Assembly (NCBI GenBank): GCA_963666995.1
Contig: OY762941.1
Coordinates: forward strand, 992,001-1,056,000
Source: Syntrophobacter sp963666995
GTDB taxonomy: Bacteria > Desulfobacterota > Syntrophobacteria > Syntrophobacterales > Syntrophobacteraceae
Length of the DNA stretch: 64,000 bases
Direction: 5' to 3'
The notes beneath the pieces were generated by a model. The model was not told where the DNA came from. It searched no databases and was given only the letters and a program-made list of their open reading frames with translations. A program made the position numbers and the translations under genes. This document shows, one piece after another, positions 24,364 to 34,069 of the stretch (the first letter of the stretch is position 1; each line of letters begins with the position of its first letter).

Positions 24364-25128
24364 TCAAAGAGGTTGAAATTGGACGATGCGTTCAAATGAA
24401 TCCACTTCCAGACATGCACCTCCGACCAGCAGCCCATCCACGTCGGACTGGGCCATCAGCATGTCCGCATTGTCCGGCTTGACTGAGCCTCCATATAATA
24501 TTCTGGTAGTATTTGCAACCGTTTTGTCGCAAAGCGCCGCGTAGCGCTCCCTGATGAAAGCATGCACTTCCTGGGCCTGACCGGGTGTCGCCGTCCTCCC
24601 GGTGCCGATCGCCCACACGGGTTCATAGGCGAGGACAATTTCTCTCGCCTGCTGCGGAGTCAAGCCCACAATCGCGGTCTGCACCTGTTCATCCACCACT
24701 TTGAACGTGAGATCCGCCTCCCGCTCCGGGAGCACTTCCCCCACGCACAGGATCGGCACCATACCGTTCCGGAAAACGGCGGCGACCTTCTTCCGGATCA
24801 TCTCGTTGGTTTCCCCGAAAACATGGCGCCTCTCCGAATGCCCGATGATCACGTAGTCACAGCCGGAGCTTTTCAGCATAACCCCGGAAACTTCGCCGGT
24901 AAAGGCCCCTTTCTCCTCGAAATGGCAGTTCTGGGCCGCCAGCATGAATCCCTTCCGGCTGATCGCTCCTCTTACGGCCGCAAGCGCGGTGAAGGGCGGA
25001 GCGATGACCACCTCACGGTCTTCGAGCGGACCCACCCTTTCCTGAAGCTCTATGGTGTACGCAACGGCTTCGCTCGCCGTCTTGTGCATTTTCCAGTTTC
25101 CAGCAATCAGCGGAATTCTCTTTTCCAT
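24364..25128 (-). CDS. tpiA: Triosephosphate isomerase
   Basis: 254 residues, normal for the family. It interconverts dihydroxyacetone phosphate and glyceraldehyde 3-phosphate in the cytoplasm. Landmarks: 'LIAGNWKMHKT' (active Lys), 'YVIIGHSERR' (catalytic His), 'VLAYEPVWAIGTGRTATPGQAQEVH' (catalytic Glu and loop 6) and 'ILYGGSVKPDNADMLM'. It lies between pgk (73 bp upstream) and secG (16 bp downstream), in the run gap-pgk-tpiA-secG. Confidence 0.97.
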   Translation of the reverse strand: MEKRIPLIAGNWKMHKTASEAVAYTIELQERVGPLEDREVVIAPPFTALAAVRGAISRKGFMLAAQNCHFEEKGAFTGEVSGVMLKSSGCDYVIIGHSERRHVFGETNEMIRKKVAAVFRNGMVPILCVGEVLPEREADLTFKVVDEQVQTAIVGLTPQQAREIVLAYEPVWAIGTGRTATPGQAQEVHAFIRERYAALCDKTVANTTRILYGGSVKPDNADMLMAQSDVDGLLVGGACLEVDSFERIVQFQPL

Positions 25129-25201
25129 GATTCCCTCACCCTATCCCGTCACGAGGCCCACTCTCAGCCTGTTGATTTCCGGCTCCCGATCCTGCCGCCT
25201 T

Positions 25202-26392
25202 TCAGCGGGCGCAGCATTCTTCGAGGGCGGCAATCCCCGGAAGGACCGTTCCTTCCATCATTTCCAGAAACGCGCCTCCAGCCGTAGACACATAGCTCAT
25301 CCTGTCGCTCAGGTTCGCCTGCCGCACCGCGGCCGCGGAATCTCCGCCTCCGACGACGGTCAGGGCATCGAGGCTTCCCAGGAACTCGGCCATGGCGAAA
25401 GTCCCCTTGTCGTACGGAGGAGTCTCGAACGCGCCCAGCGGGCCGTTCCACACGATCGTGCGGCAGCCCTTCAGAACGGATTCGAAAACCTCGATGGACC
25501 TCGATCCCACATCGAAGATTTGCGTCCCTTTCGGGACCTTGTCGACAGAGACCTGTCGCACGTCCCCACAGCTCTCAAGGCTTTGCGAAACCACCGCGTC
25601 GACCGGCAGGTAGACCTTGACCCCCCGGTCGTTGGCCGCCTTGAGGACCCTTGCCGCCGTTTCGACGTAGCCGTCTTCAACCAGGGACGCCCCGACGTCC
25701 TTCCCCTGGGCCTTGAGGAAGGTGTTCGCCATGGCCCCTCCGATGATGAGGTAATCCACTTTGGTCATCAGATGATCGAGCACGCCGATCTTGGTCGAAA
25801 CCTTGGCGCCGCCGATCACCATCGCCATCGGGCGCTCGGGATCGTCCATGGCCTTCCGGAAATACCGGATTTCCGCTTCGAGCTGATAGCCCGCCGCACA
25901 CGTCCCGGCATACCGGGTAATCCCGTGCACGGAGGCGTGGGCCCTGTGGGACACCGAAAATGCATCGTTTACATAGACATCCGCAAGGGCGGCAAGCTGT
26001 TTTGAGAACGCCTCGTCGTTTTTCTCCTCTTCGGGATGAAAGCGCAGGTTCTCCAGCATGAGCACTTCCCCGTCTTTCATCCGGGAGACGAGTTCCCGCA
26101 CCTCGGCGCCCACGCAGTCGGGGGCAAGAGGCACCGGCACGCCGAGAAGTTTCGACAGGTACTCCGCAACGGGCTTCAGGGAAAATTCGGGAGCGGGTTT
26201 TCCTTTGGGCCTTCCAAGATGTGAAGCAACGATCGCCTTCCCGCCCCCTTCCATCACCTTCCTCAAGGTCGGGAGCGCGGCCCGGATCCGCAGATCGTCC
26301 GCGACGTGATTCTCCTTATCGAGCGGGACATTGAAATCGACCCTTATGAAGATTCGCTTGCCGCTCAATCCCAGTTCATCGAGGGTTCTCAC
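25202..26392 (-). CDS. pgk: Phosphoglycerate kinase
   Basis: 396 residues from the GTG at 26390-26392, preceded by AAAGGAG at 8 bases; the longer frame starting further upstream lacks such a site. It makes ATP from 1,3-bisphosphoglycerate. Visible motifs: 'RIFIRVDFNVPLDKE', 'IVASHLGRPKGKPAPEFSLKPVAEYLSKLL', 'ENLRFHPEEEKND', and the C-terminal 'VVGGGDSAAAV…STAGGAFLEMMEG'. The length is standard. It belongs to the minus-strand lower-glycolysis/gluconeogenesis group. Confidence 0.97.
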   Translation of the reverse strand: MRTLDELGLSGKRIFIRVDFNVPLDKENHVADDLRIRAALPTLRKVMEGGGKAIVASHLGRPKGKPAPEFSLKPVAEYLSKLLGVPVPLAPDCVGAEVRELVSRMKDGEVLMLENLRFHPEEEKNDEAFSKQLAALADVYVNDAFSVSHRAHASVHGITRYAGTCAAGYQLEAEIRYFRKAMDDPERPMAMVIGGAKVSTKIGVLDHLMTKVDYLIIGGAMANTFLKAQGKDVGASLVEDGYVETAARVLKAANDRGVKVYLPVDAVVSQSLESCGDVRQVSVDKVPKGTQIFDVGSRSIEVFESVLKGCRTIVWNGPLGAFETPPYDKGTFAMAEFLGSLDALTVVGGGDSAAAVRQANLSDRMSYVSTAGGAFLEMMEGTVLPGIAALEECCAR

Positions 26393-26514
26393 GATGAAAA
26401 CTCCTTTCGGATATATCGGGAAAACAACCGGGCCCGTGAGCAAACGCCCCCGGGGCCGTGCATAGACCGGGGGACAAGGTGACGGGCCCTGCCGGAAGGA
26501 AAGCCGTCCGGATA

Positions 26515-27525
26515 TCAGTCCAGGTCCTTGGACACCAGGAAAGCCAGGTCGGTCACACGGCTCGAATACCCGTATTCGTTGTCGTACCAGCTCAAAACCT
26601 TGACCATCCTGCCGCCTATGACATGGGTCAGTTTTGAATCCACGTTCGACGAATAGGCCGTATGATTGAAGTCAACGGACACCAGGTCTTCGGTGACGTA
26701 CTGCAGGATGTGGCTGAGCGGCCCTTTGGCTGCTTCTTCGAGAAGGCTGTTCACTTCATCGCGCGTGACGTCCCGTCCGACCCGGCACACGAGGTCCACG
26801 AGCGATACGTTCGGGGTCGGGACCCGGATGGCCAGCCCGTCGAGTTTTCCTTTCAGATCGGGAATGACCTCGGCAACCGCGCGCGCCGCGCCTGTCGTGG
26901 TGGGAATCATCGATATGGCCGCGGCCCTCGCCCGACGCCGGTCATTGTGAATGCCGTCGAGCAGGCGCTGGTCCATCGTGTAGGAATGAATGGTGGTCAT
27001 GAGCCCGTGTTCCACGATGAAACGGTCGTGGAGCAGCGAAACGACCGGGGCCAGGCAGTTCGTCGTGCATGAGGCGTTGGAAATGATGTGATGCTTCCCC
27101 GGATCGTAGGTCCCGTCGTTTACCCCGATTACGAAGGTTGCGTCCATGCCCTTGCCCGGAGCGGTGAGGATGACCTTCCGCGCCCCGGCATTGATGTGCT
27201 TCTGGCATCCGTCGCGGCTCGTAAACCGCCCAGTGCTCTCCAGGACGACATCCACCTGCAGCTCGCGCCACGGCGATTCGCCCGGATCGGTCACTTTCAC
27301 GCATTTGAATTTCTTGCCGTCGACGATCAGCGTGTCATCGGTCCCCGACACTTCATGAGGCCACACTCCGTGAACGGAATCGTATTTGAGAAGGTACGCG
27401 AGTTCCTGCGGGGCGGTCAGATCATTGATCGCCACCACTTCCAAAGGCAGCTTTCGGTCGAGGAGCGCTTTGAAAATGGTACGCCCGATGCGCCCGAACC
27501 CGTTTATTGCCACTCGATTCGCCAT
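26515..27525 (-). CDS. gap: Glyceraldehyde-3-phosphate dehydrogenase, type I
   Basis: 336 residues from MANRVAINGFGRIGR, chosen because AAGGAGAAG precedes this ATG. The NAD-binding GxGxxG is at the N-terminus and the catalytic Cys in 'ISNASCTTNCLAPVV'; 'SYTMDQRLLDG', 'AAAISMIPTTTGAARAVAEVIP' and 'SWYDNEYGYSSRV' complete the pattern. It oxidises and phosphorylates glyceraldehyde 3-phosphate using NAD. It is followed by pgk and tpiA. A second, more divergent GAPDH homologue lies just upstream (27618-28946). Confidence 0.96.
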   Translation of the reverse strand: MANRVAINGFGRIGRTIFKALLDRKLPLEVVAINDLTAPQELAYLLKYDSVHGVWPHEVSGTDDTLIVDGKKFKCVKVTDPGESPWRELQVDVVLESTGRFTSRDGCQKHINAGARKVILTAPGKGMDATFVIGVNDGTYDPGKHHIISNASCTTNCLAPVVSLLHDRFIVEHGLMTTIHSYTMDQRLLDGIHNDRRRARAAAISMIPTTTGAARAVAEVIPDLKGKLDGLAIRVPTPNVSLVDLVCRVGRDVTRDEVNSLLEEAAKGPLSHILQYVTEDLVSVDFNHTAYSSNVDSKLTHVIGGRMVKVLSWYDNEYGYSSRVTDLAFLVSKDLD

Positions 27526-27617
27526 TGTGTTCTTCTCCTTAAGGGTATTGGTCAGCCGGCTCTCTCGGGCATGCACTCCCGTCCGCGGTCGGCAGCCGAA
27601 AAAATGAGAGCCGGGGA

Positions 27618-28946
27618 CTACAGCAAACGCGCGATACTCACCGTTCGATCTCCGAGCATGTTCGTATAACTGCCCAACTCATTGTCGTACCAACCGTATA
27701 TGACGGCCTGGGTGACCGGAACCTCCAGCACCTTGTGCTTCAGCGCGGCGCTGAGATCCCGGGCGAGTGCGGCGGTCTGAACGATGTCCGATGAAGCGGA
27801 CGGGGCAGCGTCTCCCGGAGTATCTTCACATTCTTTATTCAGCAGATGCCGAATGTCAATCCTCACGGCCGACGTTCGCGTGTGATTTTCATGTCCTTCG
27901 ATCACCGTCGCGGCCCTCGGCAGTCCGACTATATCGGCTGAAACGTTCTGCTCCTCCGAGTAGACGAGGTATCCTTCGGGAAAATGCGACATGGCTTCCC
28001 TATAAATGCCGTTGATTTTCTCGCGGTTGATGGGGTGCCTCATACTCTCATCCTGGATCATCACGGCCAGGATGATGAGCGATCCCGTCGTGACGGGCAC
28101 CCGCACCGATTCGGCGATAAACCCGATCCTTTTCATCTCGGGGATAACGAGTTCCAGCGCCTTTGCCGCCCCGGTGCTGGTCAGGATGATGTTGTTGAAC
28201 GCCGAGCGGTTTTTTCTCAGATCCGTCGCCCCGGAAGTGGGTGCGCGGTCCAGCACCTGCTGGGAGCCGGTTGCGGCATGGACGGTAGTCATCGCCGCGG
28301 ACAGAATCTTCTGGGAACCGAAGTAATCGAGCAGCGGCTTCATCATGTAGGAAAGGCAGGTGGTGGTGCAGGACGCGTTGGAGATGACCATGTGTTTTTT
28401 GGGATTATAGTCGCTGTCGTTTATCCCCATCACGGTCGTCACCGCATCCGCCGGCATGTTTTTGCTCTTGTCCTTGATCTTGAACGGGGCGGAAACGATC
28501 ACCTTTTTTGCGCCCGCGGCCAAGTGTCCCCGTACCGACCCTTTCTTGTCGTCCGGCAAAACGGTCGGATCGACGAAGGCCCCCGAGGCGTCCACAACGA
28601 CTTCCACTCCATAGTCCCGCCAGCCGATAGCGGACGGGTTCCGATGCCGGCGGAGGAAGGTTGTCTTCACCCCGTTGATGCGCATGCTCCCCTCGCTCTC
28701 GTCCAATTCCTCGATCACCCTGCCGGCCCTGCAGCCGTACAGGTAGGCGTGAAGCGCCCCGTATGTGGAATCCTTCTCGATGAAACGGGCGATGTCCCCG
28801 AGCCTCGTGCCCACTTCCCGACCGATATTGACAAAGATTTCAGAGAAATACTTGCGCTCCACATGATGCCAGACGCTCAGTTTCGCAATCCTTCCCAGGC
28901 CGTTGATGCCGAGTTTCATCGGCGCAGTATGCTCATGTCGGCTCAT
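27618..28946 (-). CDS. Divergent, long glyceraldehyde-3-phosphate dehydrogenase homologue
   Basis: 442 residues from MSRHEHTAPMKLGINGLGRIAK; GGGAGGAGCT precedes this ATG. The Rossmann motif (INGLGRIAK) and catalytic Cys ('ISNASCTTTCLSYMMKPLLDYF') are present, as are 'TTVHAATGSQQVLDRAPTSGATDLRKNRSAFNNIILTSTGAAKAL' and 'GWYDNELGSYTNML'. It is ~100 residues longer than ordinary GAPDH, with extra material near 50-100 and an insert near 370-395 (CEDTPGDAAPSASSD). Such long GAPDH-like proteins occur beside ordinary gap genes in several Deltaproteobacteria. Whether it prefers another substrate or the gluconeogenic direction is not known to me. Confidence 0.85.
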   Translation of the reverse strand: MSRHEHTAPMKLGINGLGRIAKLSVWHHVERKYFSEIFVNIGREVGTRLGDIARFIEKDSTYGALHAYLYGCRAGRVIEELDESEGSMRINGVKTTFLRRHRNPSAIGWRDYGVEVVVDASGAFVDPTVLPDDKKGSVRGHLAAGAKKVIVSAPFKIKDKSKNMPADAVTTVMGINDSDYNPKKHMVISNASCTTTCLSYMMKPLLDYFGSQKILSAAMTTVHAATGSQQVLDRAPTSGATDLRKNRSAFNNIILTSTGAAKALELVIPEMKRIGFIAESVRVPVTTGSLIILAVMIQDESMRHPINREKINGIYREAMSHFPEGYLVYSEEQNVSADIVGLPRAATVIEGHENHTRTSAVRIDIRHLLNKECEDTPGDAAPSASSDIVQTAALARDLSAALKHKVLEVPVTQAVIYGWYDNELGSYTNMLGDRTVSIARLL

Positions 28947-29085
28947 AGCTCCTCCCTTCAATCACCTGCCGTTAAAACAAAGGACTGAAACCGGAAATCC
29001 CAAAAACCGCGCAAATGCCAAAACGCGCTCCCCCGCCCGCGTTCACCGGTCCCGTCGGGTATCCCGCGGGATTCGCCGGCGGGGA

Positions 29086-32000
29086 TCAGTTGAACATCTC
29101 GAGCTTTTCCGTCTCATGGTCCCCGAGATAAATCGCTCCGCTTCGCCCGTCTATCCCGATGATATCGCCGGAATGCAGTACGTGTCCGTCGATCACGCAC
29201 TTCCTTTCCGTCTCCCACACTTTCATCTTGCTGAAGCCCACGACGGCTATCTTTCCGAGTCGATGCGCCACAACGGCCGCGTGCGAGGTCGCTCCTCCCT
29301 TGCCGGTGAGGATCCCGTCGGCAATGGAGATCTCCCGGATGTCGTCCGGGACCGTATCGGACCGAAGCAGGATGATGGCCTGCCCTTCATGCTCTTTTCT
29401 CAGCCGTTGTATGGTTTCGAGATCGAATGCAACCATGCCCGACAACGCTCCTCCGCTCACTCCGATCCCGGTCCCGACATGAGCCGAGTGCAATTCCTCG
29501 GACGGTTTGAATATCGGATAAGCGCGTTTGACCCGGGGGGCCATGTTCCTGGACTGCAAGACATAGAGTCCCTCCGCATCCGATCCCTGGAACGTGAACT
29601 CGATTTCCTGCGGCGCCCAGTGCTGACCGTAAATCAGTTCCTTGGCCACATCCACCAGCCGGCGGTAAACCTTCGGGAACATGGCCTCCAGAGAACGTTC
29701 CTGCGGCTGCCCTCCGGACAGTCTCTGCTTTTCGGACAGCGGGACGGTCTTCACGAGACCGCCCACCACGTCTTCTCCCTGGTTGCCCAGCGTGAAGTCT
29801 CCGACCGGATCGACCTTATCTTCGGAAGTCCGGGGATTGTGAGTGAACATCACTCCGGCGCCGGATTGAGTGTCCAGGTTGCCGAATATCATGGCCTGGA
29901 TGGTCACGGCGGTCCCCCAGTTCTCGGAAAGACCCATGATTTCCCGATACGTCACGGCCTTGGGAGCGTTCCAGGATTTCATCACCTGGCGGATAGCCGT
30001 GAAGAGCTGCTCGCGCGGAGATTGAGAAAGCTCGATGTTGTGGGCCTTGAGGGCTTCTTTGTACGCCAGGGCGAGTTCCTGCATTTCGTCGGCGCTGAAC
30101 TCTCTTTTCACCTGCCGTCCGTACTTCTTTTTGTAATGGTTCATGATGCCGTCGAATTCGTCCCTCTGCATACCGAAAGACATCGCCCAGGACTGGATGA
30201 ATCGCCTGTAATTGTCCCATGCGAACCAGGCTTCCCCGGTCTGCCGGATAAGCCCTTCCACGATGTCCTCGTTGATCCCCACGTTGAGGAAGGTACTCAT
30301 CATGCCCGGCATCGACACCGCCGCTCCGCTGCGCACGGAGAGAAGCAGGGAATTTCCGGGAAGGCCGAAACCCCGGCCCGTCTCGTTTTCGAGTTTTCGA
30401 ATGTGGGCCATCACCCTCTCCTGAAAATCTTCAAGGGAGTGAGAGAAGCTCTCGATGACGCCCCGGCAGCGAAAATATTCGGTGGTGATCACGAAGGCGG
30501 GTGAAACCTTGATGCCGATGGCATACAGCTTCGCCAGCGTGTAAGCCTTGTTGCCCATATGGATGAGGTCGAAAGTCCGGGGATTGGGCTCGATTATTGA
30601 GGAGGTCGTCCGCTCCTGATCGTAGCTGAGCAGGAGATCCAGCTTCTCGACGGTCAGTTCCTCTCTCTGAGTGGCCAGAGTGGTGAGGATGCTGGTGATA
30701 AAGTGATCGAAATACTGTAGCCCGAAAGTCCTCGCAATGAGGTCTCTCAGGAAGCTTTCCGAAACCCGCTGGTTCCGCTCCGCCGGCGATTCCCCTCCGC
30801 TCTCCCGCCTGTATCGCGGCAGAAGCCGCTCCTGCCCCAGTTGCTTGATGATGATTTCGAGATTCTCTTCATGGAGGGTATGGTAGTTCGACTGGATGAT
30901 CTGCTTTATGGCCTCCGAAAACCCCCTGAAGATATCCATGTATTGCGAATGGGAGAACCTGGGAATATCCAGGGCCTTAAGGAACAGCTCCTTCTGGGAT
31001 TCGAGCCGGTTGGAAGTGATCCCGTCGATTTCGAGCGCCTTTAGAAAAAGGGGCAGAAACTTTGCGATACGGAAGAACGTGGCCCTCGTAATGAACCCCA
31101 GGTTGAACGTGAGGATCAGTTCCTCAAACAACAGGTTGGCCAGGTTTTCCAGCCGAAAGGTCAAACCGAGGGCGTCGAACTTCATTTCGTTATAGGAGCC
31201 GTACATGGACGGGATATCGACCGCGATGTGCCGCTTGATGTAAATATTCTCCAGGAAGTTCAGATCCCGTGGAGTCAGTATGATTTCCTTCAGTTCGAGC
31301 AGGTAGTCCAGAATGGCCCCGAGCTTCTCGTGGATGTGCGGGCTGTCCAGGGCTTTCAGAAGAGGCGAAGGGTCCGGGAGTCCAAGGTCCCCGGCCCGCT
31401 GGAGGTGGACCCTGATGTCCTTGAAACTGAGGGCGTATTTCTCATGCAGCAGTTGGTAGAATTGAACGATGAGGAAAGACCGCTGCCTTTCCCGCTGGGA
31501 GATGTCCGGGACCTCCCCGATGAGCGACTGAATCTCAGACTCGGATAATTCGAGGAGGTCGGAAACGTGATGAATGCCGGGTGTCCGGAAAATAGCGACG
31601 AAAATCCGGTGCATCTCATCCACCAGCGGCCCCGACATGGGAATCCCCGCGTAGACCTCCTCCGGCACCAGCTCGCGGAGCTTCTCCTTATCCAGGCTGT
31701 GCCAGAACTCGATGATGGCCTGTATGAACGTGACCACGATGTTGTTGCTTTCGACGTGGCTCTGTTTTCGCAGGAAATGAATCAGGCGGTCGCTTCTTGC
31801 CGTCAGTTCATCCACGTCCGTCGAGACCGTCCTGAGCTGACCTTCCGCTCCAATCTGGTTGAAGTACACGGGGAAAATCTTAGCGAGTTGCTTGATCATG
31901 TTATAGACGGGCCGGATGGGGGAATGGAGCAGTTGGCTGACGTCCTTCTGAAAGAGATCGGTGTCGCGGACATAAATACCGCCGAGAAAGAGATTCACGA

Positions 32001-33336
32001 CGAGAGCGGACAGCAGCAGACGCGTCCGGTCCGGGTTTTTCCGGATGATTTCGAGCCATATGCGTATGTTGGGAAGGTGAGCCGGGTTGACCTCGACCTG
32101 CCAGTGCTGGCTCACTCCCCCAAGCTGAGGTGTCTGAAACCCCATCTTAACGATATGTTTAAGGAAGAAGGTGATGAGGCCCTTATCATTTGCCTCGATC
32201 ACTTCGAGCCCGATGGTTCGAACGATCTGCAAGGCCGCTTCAGGATAATTTTGAAGGCAGACGTCGAGGACTTCGAATATCCTCGCAAGGAAATCCTGCA
32301 GGTTTTCGACCGGCTCGTTGCGGATCCACTTGGCGACTTCGAAGTTGATTTCCCTCAGGGTCTCTTCGTGAATCCCCTCGAGGCCCCTGGTCTCCATGAT
32401 CTTGAGCCGCATGAGGATGCTGAGATGAGTGGGGTCCGAAGGGCATCCGCAGGCCTTGAGCGCTTCGGGCAGCTTAAAATAAAGCCTCACGATGTCATGG
32501 TAATCGGCCAGCTCCGAGAGCCGGACGACCGCCTTGAGATGATCGGGTTCCGGGTCGATTTCGGTTTTCAGGATGCGCAGGTATTCCCCGTAGCGTTCAT
32601 GGCTCAGAGGACGGCACTGATCGGCCCACGCGGTCGAATACGGTTCCTCCAGGTGAGTGAGCCACCGGGAGGGATCTTCCCTCGAGAGCCAGAACACATA
32701 GGTCTCTTCGCCCATACGGCGGAGCAGGGTGCGGAGTTCCTCGAAGGACGAAGGGTCGGACCAGATCTTGGTGAGTTTGATCGCCAGACGCTTCGGCTGG
32801 TAAAAGCTCCTCAACAGGCTCTCGAACGCAGCCTCGGGGAGTTCGGCCAGTTCCTTGAAGAAATGCCGCAACACCCCCTGGTGGCAGAACGTGTCCCGCT
32901 CCATCATCTTATCGGCCGATTCGATTGAAATGCCTTCGGGAAGCGGCTTTGCGATTTCCTCGGGCATCTCGTCCACCAGTTTGAACCAGAAGTCCAGCAG
33001 GTGGTCCGCGGCAAGACTCTTCACGTCGGGGCGTTCCGATTGCCGCAGGGCTTCAATCAGGATGCGTGAAAGCAGGCAAATGACGCTTCCGCTCAAGGGG
33101 TGCCGCCCGTAGAGGCGCAGATTCGTGACGGCGTATCGCGCCGCCTCCTGGATAACGTAAGTCCAGTTTCGATACTGGTGATGGTATTCGACCAGAAGTT
33201 CCCGCGCCTGCTGTTCTTTCCCCGCGTATCCTCTGACGGCTTCTTCCAGTATTTCAAACGAAGACGGCACATCGACCTGCACGTTGGTGATGTCCATGTT
33301 CTTCGTCAAGGCATCGGATTGAATTTCATATTCCAT
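29086..33336 (-). CDS. Giant PPDK-like protein: helical N-terminus, ATP-grasp and phosphohistidine domain
   Basis: About 1,416 residues. The first ~900 are helical with no recognised domain. From ~930 to 1300 is a PEP/pyruvate-dikinase nucleotide-binding (ATP-grasp) domain: 'LIHMGNKAYTLAKLYAIGIKVSPAFVITTEYF', 'LLLSVRSGAAVSMPGMMSTFLNVG', 'GVMFTHNPRTSEDK', 'QEIEFTF…YVLQSRNMAPR'. The swivelling phosphohistidine domain follows, 'DGILTGKGGATSHAAVVAHRLGKIAVVG' (His about residue 1352). The protein then stops, so the C-terminal PEP-binding barrel of true PPDK is missing. This layout resembles ATP-dependent dikinases that phosphorylate another substrate (rifampin phosphotransferase, glucan/water dikinases) rather than PPDK itself. 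The N-terminus may be the acceptor module (inference). The ATG lies at 33336; a TTG one codon upstream is possible. Confidence 0.8.
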   Translation of the reverse strand: MEYEIQSDALTKNMDITNVQVDVPSSFEILEEAVRGYAGKEQQARELLVEYHHQYRNWTYVIQEAARYAVTNLRLYGRHPLSGSVICLLSRILIEALRQSERPDVKSLAADHLLDFWFKLVDEMPEEIAKPLPEGISIESADKMMERDTFCHQGVLRHFFKELAELPEAAFESLLRSFYQPKRLAIKLTKIWSDPSSFEELRTLLRRMGEETYVFWLSREDPSRWLTHLEEPYSTAWADQCRPLSHERYGEYLRILKTEIDPEPDHLKAVVRLSELADYHDIVRLYFKLPEALKACGCPSDPTHLSILMRLKIMETRGLEGIHEETLREINFEVAKWIRNEPVENLQDFLARIFEVLDVCLQNYPEAALQIVRTIGLEVIEANDKGLITFFLKHIVKMGFQTPQLGGVSQHWQVEVNPAHLPNIRIWLEIIRKNPDRTRLLLSALVVNLFLGGIYVRDTDLFQKDVSQLLHSPIRPVYNMIKQLAKIFPVYFNQIGAEGQLRTVSTDVDELTARSDRLIHFLRKQSHVESNNIVVTFIQAIIEFWHSLDKEKLRELVPEEVYAGIPMSGPLVDEMHRIFVAIFRTPGIHHVSDLLELSESEIQSLIGEVPDISQRERQRSFLIVQFYQLLHEKYALSFKDIRVHLQRAGDLGLPDPSPLLKALDSPHIHEKLGAILDYLLELKEIILTPRDLNFLENIYIKRHIAVDIPSMYGSYNEMKFDALGLTFRLENLANLLFEELILTFNLGFITRATFFRIAKFLPLFLKALEIDGITSNRLESQKELFLKALDIPRFSHSQYMDIFRGFSEAIKQIIQSNYHTLHEENLEIIIKQLGQERLLPRYRRESGGESPAERNQRVSESFLRDLIARTFGLQYFDHFITSILTTLATQREELTVEKLDLLLSYDQERTTSSIIEPNPRTFDLIHMGNKAYTLAKLYAIGIKVSPAFVITTEYFRCRGVIESFSHSLEDFQERVMAHIRKLENETGRGFGLPGNSLLLSVRSGAAVSMPGMMSTFLNVGINEDIVEGLIRQTGEAWFAWDNYRRFIQSWAMSFGMQRDEFDGIMNHYKKKYGRQVKREFSADEMQELALAYKEALKAHNIELSQSPREQLFTAIRQVMKSWNAPKAVTYREIMGLSENWGTAVTIQAMIFGNLDTQSGAGVMFTHNPRTSEDKVDPVGDFTLGNQGEDVVGGLVKTVPLSEKQRLSGGQPQERSLEAMFPKVYRRLVDVAKELIYGQHWAPQEIEFTFQGSDAEGLYVLQSRNMAPRVKRAYPIFKPSEELHSAHVGTGIGVSGGALSGMVAFDLETIQRLRKEHEGQAIILLRSDTVPDDIREISIADGILTGKGGATSHAAVVAHRLGKIAVVGFSKMKVWETERKCVIDGHVLHSGDIIGIDGRSGAIYLGDHETEKLEMFN

Positions 33337-33516
33337 CAATTTTGGTCCCGGACTGAATCCCGATCATTTGATTTCGATCGTGTCTAAGGGCATTTCGGGC
33401 AGGGCGGAGACCTTTCTCAAGGCATACGGGCGTGACGGAAAGCAGGGGAAAGAAAGTCCTCTCGACGCGACCCCGCCCCGCGCAACTTCCGGACGAACGA
33501 TCCGTATTCCTTCCGG

Positions 33517-34047
33517 TCAGTCACCCTGCATGGCGGAGTCGGATTCCGGATGTCCCGCCAAGTCCAGTTCCATGAGGATGGCGGGTTCTTTCAGCACGCC
33601 GTAATAATTCGGCCGTTCTCCTACCTCATGAAAGCCCATGCTTTCATATAACATTCTTGCGGCAACATTGCTCCTGCGCACTTCCAGCACGACCACCCCG
33701 GCCCTGTTGGCGACGCCGAACCGCAGAACGTGCGACAACAGGAACCTTCCGATTCCTTTTCGGCGGTAATTCTTGTGAACCGCCACGTTCAGAACCTGAA
33801 TTTCATCAGCCACCCGCCAAAAGCACACGTAGCCGACCACCTGCCCCATGCTGGGAGCAAACGGCTGCGGCTCCTCCCGATCGCTCTCCCGCCCGCAGGG
33901 AATCCTGGCGACAAGAATCCGCGAGTGGAGCCTGTGCATTTCTTCGACAAAAGATTGTTCGGTCCACGGTTCCAGGTTGCTGCTGCGCTCTATTTCCATA
34001 ACCGCGGGGATATCCGCAGGAATAATGGGTGCGATTTCAAGCCTCAC
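33517..34047 (-). CDS. rimI: Ribosomal protein S18-alanine N-acetyltransferase
   Basis: 176 residues, GTG start, with AAGGAAG upstream. It has the GNAT fold with the acetyl-CoA loop 'VHKNYRRKGIGRFLLSHVL' and the RimI-type ends 'WTEQSFVEEM' and 'LEVRRSNVAARMLYESMGFHEVGERPNYY'. RimI acetylates the N-terminal Ala of S18, but related enzymes have broader targets. An insert of ~15 residues (GRESDREEPQPFAPS) makes it slightly longer than E. coli RimI. It is the last gene of the rpoN-ptsN-rapZ-EIIA series, 22 bp after the EIIA gene. S18 itself is encoded at 50127. Confidence 0.85.
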   Translation of the reverse strand: MRLEIAPIIPADIPAVMEIERSSNLEPWTEQSFVEEMHRLHSRILVARIPCGRESDREEPQPFAPSMGQVVGYVCFWRVADEIQVLNVAVHKNYRRKGIGRFLLSHVLRFGVANRAGVVVLEVRRSNVAARMLYESMGFHEVGERPNYYGVLKEPAILMELDLAGHPESDSAMQGD

Positions 34048-34069
34048 ACCGATCGATCTTCCTTTCTCC

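Noticed and set aside
28903..30504. 533-codon plus-strand frame opposite the PPDK-like gene
   Set aside because: It runs antisense over the catalytic domains of the PPDK-like protein and shows no family pattern.
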